Below, in pieces: positions 60,907 to 64,000 of a DNA stretch of 64,000 nucleotides (its first letter is position 1; every line of letters starts with the position of its first letter). The stretch is from the NCBI RefSeq assembly GCF_009910675.1, contig NZ_RSEJ01000024.1, positions 1 to 64,000 of the forward strand. Direction: 5' to 3'. Below the pieces are notes generated by a model. The model saw nothing but the letters and a program-made list of their open reading frames with translations. It was not told where the DNA came from and searched no databases. The position numbers and the translations under genes are program-made. This DNA comes from Photobacterium alginatilyticum. Its GTDB lineage: Bacteria; Pseudomonadota; Gammaproteobacteria; Enterobacterales; Vibrionaceae.

Positions 60907-63762
60907 TTACGCTTTTGAGATCTTACATAGGGTTACTTTGGTTTCCTGCATCTGTGTGACAGGATCGTAACCGTATGTGGTTGCAATGTTTGCAGATTCA
61001 CCGGAAACAAACGGTGCAGAGCCTTCCGGGTAGTTTCCTCGCAAGTCTTCACCCTGGAACTTACCGCCGAAGTGGAACGGAATGAACGCCAAGCCAGGTT
61101 TCACCCGGCGAGTTACCATCGCCTTAACGTGGATACGGCCCTTTTCTGCACCTTCAACCCACACCATATCACCGTCACGGAAGCCCAAGTCGTTGGCATC
61201 TTTCGGGTTAACCTCAACAAACATTTCTTGCTGCAACTCGGCCAGCCAAGGGTTAGAGCGGGTTTCATCACCACCGCCCTCGTACTCAACCAGACGACCA
61301 GAGGTCAGGATGATTGGGTACTCGCCAGAGACGTCTTTGTCCTGAATTGACTTATACAGAGTCGGAAGACGGAACATCGCCTCACTGTCATTCCAGGTCG
61401 GGTAATCCGTCACCAGATCGCGGCGAGGAGTGTAAAGTGGCTCACGGTGTAGCGGTACGGCGTCCGGGAAGGTCCAGACAACAGCACGCGCTTTAGCGTT
61501 ACCGTAAGGAATACAGCCATGTTTGATCGCAACGCGCTGAATGCCGCCGGACACGTCAGTTTTCCAGTTTTTACCTTCGGCAGCGGCTTTTTCCTCAGCA
61601 GTCAGTTCATTCCACCAACCAAGCTGCTTGAGCATCTTGTCACTGAATTCCGGATAACCGTCTTCCAGCTCACAGCCTAACGAATAGCTGTCATCTGCCA
61701 GCAGGCTTTCACCATTTCGCTCAACACCGAAGCGGGCACGGAAGTTACCGCCACCCTGGGCAACCGTTTTGGAGGTATCGTAAAGAATATGAGTACCCGG
61801 ATGCTTCATTTCAGGCGTACCCCAACACGGCCAAGGCAGACCGTAGGTTTCACCGTCGGCAACACCACCTTCAGCTTCCAGCGTGGTTTTGTGGAAGGTA
61901 TGCCAATTCTGCTGGTGTGCTTTCAGGCGCTCCGGACTCTGGCCGGTATAGCCAATGGTCCACATGCCCTTGTTATATTCTCGGGTAATGTCTTCAATCA
62001 CCGGTTGGTTGTTTTCAACCTTGATGTGCTTAAACAGCTGATCGGCAAGACCGAGCTTTTTCGCCAGCAGGTACATGATTTCGTGATCGGGTTTAGACTC
62101 GAACAGCGGTTCAATCACCTGATCGCGCCACTGGATAGAACGGTTTGTTGCTGTTACCGAGCCTGTTGTTTCAAACTGAGTTGTCGCAGGCAGCAGGTAG
62201 ACATTGTCAGTACGGCCGTTCATTACCGCCGCAACACCTGGGTACGGATCAACGATAACCATCATATCCAGCTTGCCCATTGCAGTGCGCATTTCCGGAC
62301 CACGAGTCTGCGAGTTTACTGCATGTCCCCAGTAGAACATGGCACGGATGTTGTCGTTCTGCTCGATGTTGGCTTTATCTTCCAGCACGCCGTCAATCCA
62401 ACGAGATACCGGAATACCGGCGTTGTTCATTGGTTTCTTGCCGCGATAGTCAGCCTGATCAAAACGCCCTTTCAGCCATTCGTAATCGACATCCCACACG
62501 CCAGCCCAGTGTTTCCAGGCACCTTCAGACAAGCCGTAGTAGCCAGGCAGGTTGTCAGACAGCACGCCAAAGTCGGTTGCGCCCTGTACGTTATCGTGGC
62601 CACGGAAAATGTTGGCACCGCCACCGGCTTTACCCATATTGCCAAGCGCCAGCTCAAGAATACAGTAGGCACGGGTATTGTTGTTACCTGTGGTGTGCTG
62701 AGTACCACCCATACACCAGACAACACAGCCAGGACGGTTCTCAGACAGCATCTTCGCCGTTTTATATACTTCTGCTTCAGGAACACCACTGACGCGTTCA
62801 ACTTCTTCCGGTGTCCACTTGGCCACTTCGGCACGTACTTCATCCATGCCCCAGACACGCTGGCGAATGAATTCTTTGTCTTCCCAGCCATTCTTGAAGA
62901 CGTGGTACAAAATACCCCAGATAAAGGCGACATCCGATCCCGGACGTAGCGACACATAATGATCGGCTTTTGCCGCAGTGCGGGTACGGCGCGGATCGGC
63001 AACAACAATCTTACAGCTGTTACGCTCTTTGGCGATCAGGATATGCTGCATTGCAACCGGGTGCGCTTCAGCCGCATTCGAACCGATAAACAGAATCGAC
63101 TTACAGTTGTGCATGTCGTTCAGCGAGTTGGTCATCGCGCCGTAACCCCAGGTATTGGCAACACCGGCTACCGTTGTCGAGTGACAGATACGCGCCTGAT
63201 GGTCAACGTTGTTGGTTCCCCAAAGCGATACCATCTTACGGAACAGATACGCCTGCTCATTATTGTGTTTTGCAGAGCCCAGCCAGTAAACCGAATCCGG
63301 ACCTGACTCTTCGCGAATTTTCATCACTTGCTGGCTGACTTCGTCTAAAGCCTGCTCCCAGCTCAGTTTTTTCCACTTACCGTTGACCAGTTTCATCGGG
63401 TATTTAACGCGGCGCTCACCATGGCCGTGTTCGCGTAGCGCGGCACCTTTAGCACAGTGTCCACCAGCATTAAAAGGATGGTCAAAAGCGGGTTCTTGGC
63501 CAGTCCAGACACCTTCTTGTACTTCTGCGTAAATACCACAGCCCACAGAACAGTGAGAACAAATCGTACGCTTAACTTCTACCGGCGCTTTCGGGTCTAC
63601 CGATTTCGCTTGCGCCTTTTTCATCATACCCGGTGCAAACATGCTGGCACCGGCAACACCACCAGCGGCTGCCAGAGATGTATTACGAATAAAGGAACGA
63701 CGAGAGATACCGAGCTGGTTTTCGTCCTTGCTCACTTTGTCGGAACGTTTAGTCAGTTTCAT
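60907..63762 (-). CDS. Formate dehydrogenase alpha subunit, Cys type
   Basis: A 951-aa molybdopterin enzyme oxidising formate to CO2 in the periplasm. Twin-arginine signal ISRRSFIRNT (19-28); [4Fe-4S] ligands C68, C71, C75 and C103 (CSHCSVGC...GGHCAKG); the metal-ligand residue is C193 in QARICHSTTVAGV, where E. coli enzymes have selenocysteine, so no UGA recoding is needed. YLLPATTQFETTGSVTATNR and the C-terminal FIPFHFGGKFQGEDL are typical of this class. Length and domain order are complete. It needs molybdenum or tungsten cofactor and probably FdhD-type maturation, which is not in the window. Confidence 0.95.
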   Translation of the reverse strand: MKLTKRSDKVSKDENQLGISRRSFIRNTSLAAAGGVAGASMFAPGMMKKAQAKSVDPKAPVEVKRTICSHCSVGCGIYAEVQEGVWTGQEPAFDHPFNAGGHCAKGAALREHGHGERRVKYPMKLVNGKWKKLSWEQALDEVSQQVMKIREESGPDSVYWLGSAKHNNEQAYLFRKMVSLWGTNNVDHQARICHSTTVAGVANTWGYGAMTNSLNDMHNCKSILFIGSNAAEAHPVAMQHILIAKERNSCKIVVADPRRTRTAAKADHYVSLRPGSDVAFIWGILYHVFKNGWEDKEFIRQRVWGMDEVRAEVAKWTPEEVERVSGVPEAEVYKTAKMLSENRPGCVVWCMGGTQHTTGNNNTRAYCILELALGNMGKAGGGANIFRGHDNVQGATDFGVLSDNLPGYYGLSEGAWKHWAGVWDVDYEWLKGRFDQADYRGKKPMNNAGIPVSRWIDGVLEDKANIEQNDNIRAMFYWGHAVNSQTRGPEMRTAMGKLDMMVIVDPYPGVAAVMNGRTDNVYLLPATTQFETTGSVTATNRSIQWRDQVIEPLFESKPDHEIMYLLAKKLGLADQLFKHIKVENNQPVIEDITREYNKGMWTIGYTGQSPERLKAHQQNWHTFHKTTLEAEGGVADGETYGLPWPCWGTPEMKHPGTHILYDTSKTVAQGGGNFRARFGVERNGESLLADDSYSLGCELEDGYPEFSDKMLKQLGWWNELTAEEKAAAEGKNWKTDVSGGIQRVAIKHGCIPYGNAKARAVVWTFPDAVPLHREPLYTPRRDLVTDYPTWNDSEAMFRLPTLYKSIQDKDVSGEYPIILTSGRLVEYEGGGDETRSNPWLAELQQEMFVEVNPKDANDLGFRDGDMVWVEGAEKGRIHVKAMVTRRVKPGLAFIPFHFGGKFQGEDLRGNYPEGSAPFVSGESANIATTYGYDPVTQMQETKVTLCKISKA

Positions 63763-63775
63763 TTATTGCTCCGTC

Positions 63776-63991
63776 TTACAAGGTTTCGTAGTAATCACGA
63801 ACATGCTGAGTTTCGCGATAGCCTGTTGTGTTGTTTTCATTCTTCTGTTCCGGCGTCTCTACCGCGGCCTTGGCAACGGTTGTCGTACCGGCAGCAACAG
63901 CTCCAGCAGCCGCAGTCAAACCAATGTTCTTCAACAATTGGCGACGGCTTTGATCAGTTTCATTATGAATAGCTTTGTTTTGCTCACTCAT
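63776..63991 (-). CDS. Small formate-dehydrogenase-region TAT-signal protein (TIGR02811-like)
   Basis: A 71-aa protein with a twin-arginine motif (QSRRQLLKNIG) followed by an Ala/Gly-rich helix and a short polar tail ending RETQHVRDYYETL. Tiny TAT-target proteins of this kind are known directly upstream of the Cys-type formate dehydrogenase alpha gene in gamma-proteobacteria (TIGR02811, from memory). The role is unknown; it may be a membrane-anchored or periplasmic accessory subunit. Its stop is 13 bp before the alpha-subunit start. Upstream parts of the cluster lie beyond the right edge. Confidence 0.85.
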   Translation of the reverse strand: MSEQNKAIHNETDQSRRQLLKNIGLTAAAGAVAAGTTTVAKAAVETPEQKNENNTTGYRETQHVRDYYETL

Positions 63992-64000
63992 AAAAGCTTG

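Noticed and set aside
61789..62949. 386-aa open frame on the plus strand
   Set aside because: It is entirely antisense to the formate dehydrogenase alpha gene, whose conserved motifs prove the minus-strand reading; long shadow frames are common in GC-richer genes.
60907..63762. Selenocysteine-type formate dehydrogenase
   Set aside because: The metal-ligand position is an ordinary Cys codon (C193) and the gene has no in-frame UGA, so no selenocysteine recoding is needed.

Overview
The window looks like a Vibrionaceae chromosome segment, most likely Photobacterium or a close relative (inference). Grounds: a napDABC cluster followed by the tiny membrane protein family known beside nap genes in Vibrio and Photobacterium, a DUF3319-like protein, a DUF2987 protein, a potABCD operon with two potD copies, a Cys-type formate dehydrogenase cluster with its small TAT-target protein, and the palindromic ACCCAA...TTGGGT intergenic repeat common in this family. 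Composition is a mosaic by eye: about 1-12.5 kb is AT-rich, 12.6-20.4 kb GC-richer, 21-31 kb AT-rich again, and the rest intermediate to GC-richer.

Left arm (1-12.5 kb): a zone of gene decay and sensing. An IS5/IS903-type element cuts off an isochorismatase-family gene. Its divergent AraC-type regulator carries four in-frame nonsense codons, napC has a one-base frameshift in a T-run, and a methyl-accepting chemotaxis gene has one amber codon. The nap operon is otherwise complete (napD, napA, napB, napC, small membrane protein). An EAL phosphodiesterase and a MocR-type (GntR/aminotransferase) regulator follow. Paired CTGTTATAC direct repeats about 25 bp apart sit before napD, after the nap operon and beside the mocR gene.

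12.6-20.4 kb: a self-contained regulatory and catabolic block on the minus strand. A histidine kinase, an NtrC-type sigma-54 activator and a lone type-1 periplasmic binding protein overlap as one operon. Downstream lie an NCS2-like permease and an acyl-CoA ligase. A very good -24/-12 promoter stands directly before the permease, so the two-component system probably switches on uptake and CoA activation of an unidentified acid.

20.6-30.8 kb: the most unusual part. A WYL regulator heads a minus-strand operon encoding a 924-aa divergent Hsp70 ATPase, two paralogous helical proteins flanking a 988-aa HerA/FtsK-like ATPase with a Ser/Thr/Gly-rich linker, a 162-aa unknown protein, and a coiled-coil protein whose C-terminus resembles the GrpE beta-wing. 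A HEPN-domain gene converges on it across a shared terminator. I do not recognise this combination as a named system; a defence or stress-response role is inference from the layout.

31-64 kb: a lipoprotein, an ankyrin protein, a large lipoprotein pullulanase (pulA) with MalT-like boxes upstream, a RES/Xre toxin-antitoxin pair, an acyl-CoA dehydrogenase, pepT, a second kinase/regulator/binding-protein triad divergent from a glucose-type PTS EIICB gene with two identical-core palindromes between them, DUF2987/Bax/membrane genes, potABC plus tandem potD paralogs, a LysR regulator divergent from a PACE efflux pump, the sirtuin cobB, and a formate dehydrogenase cluster running off the right edge.
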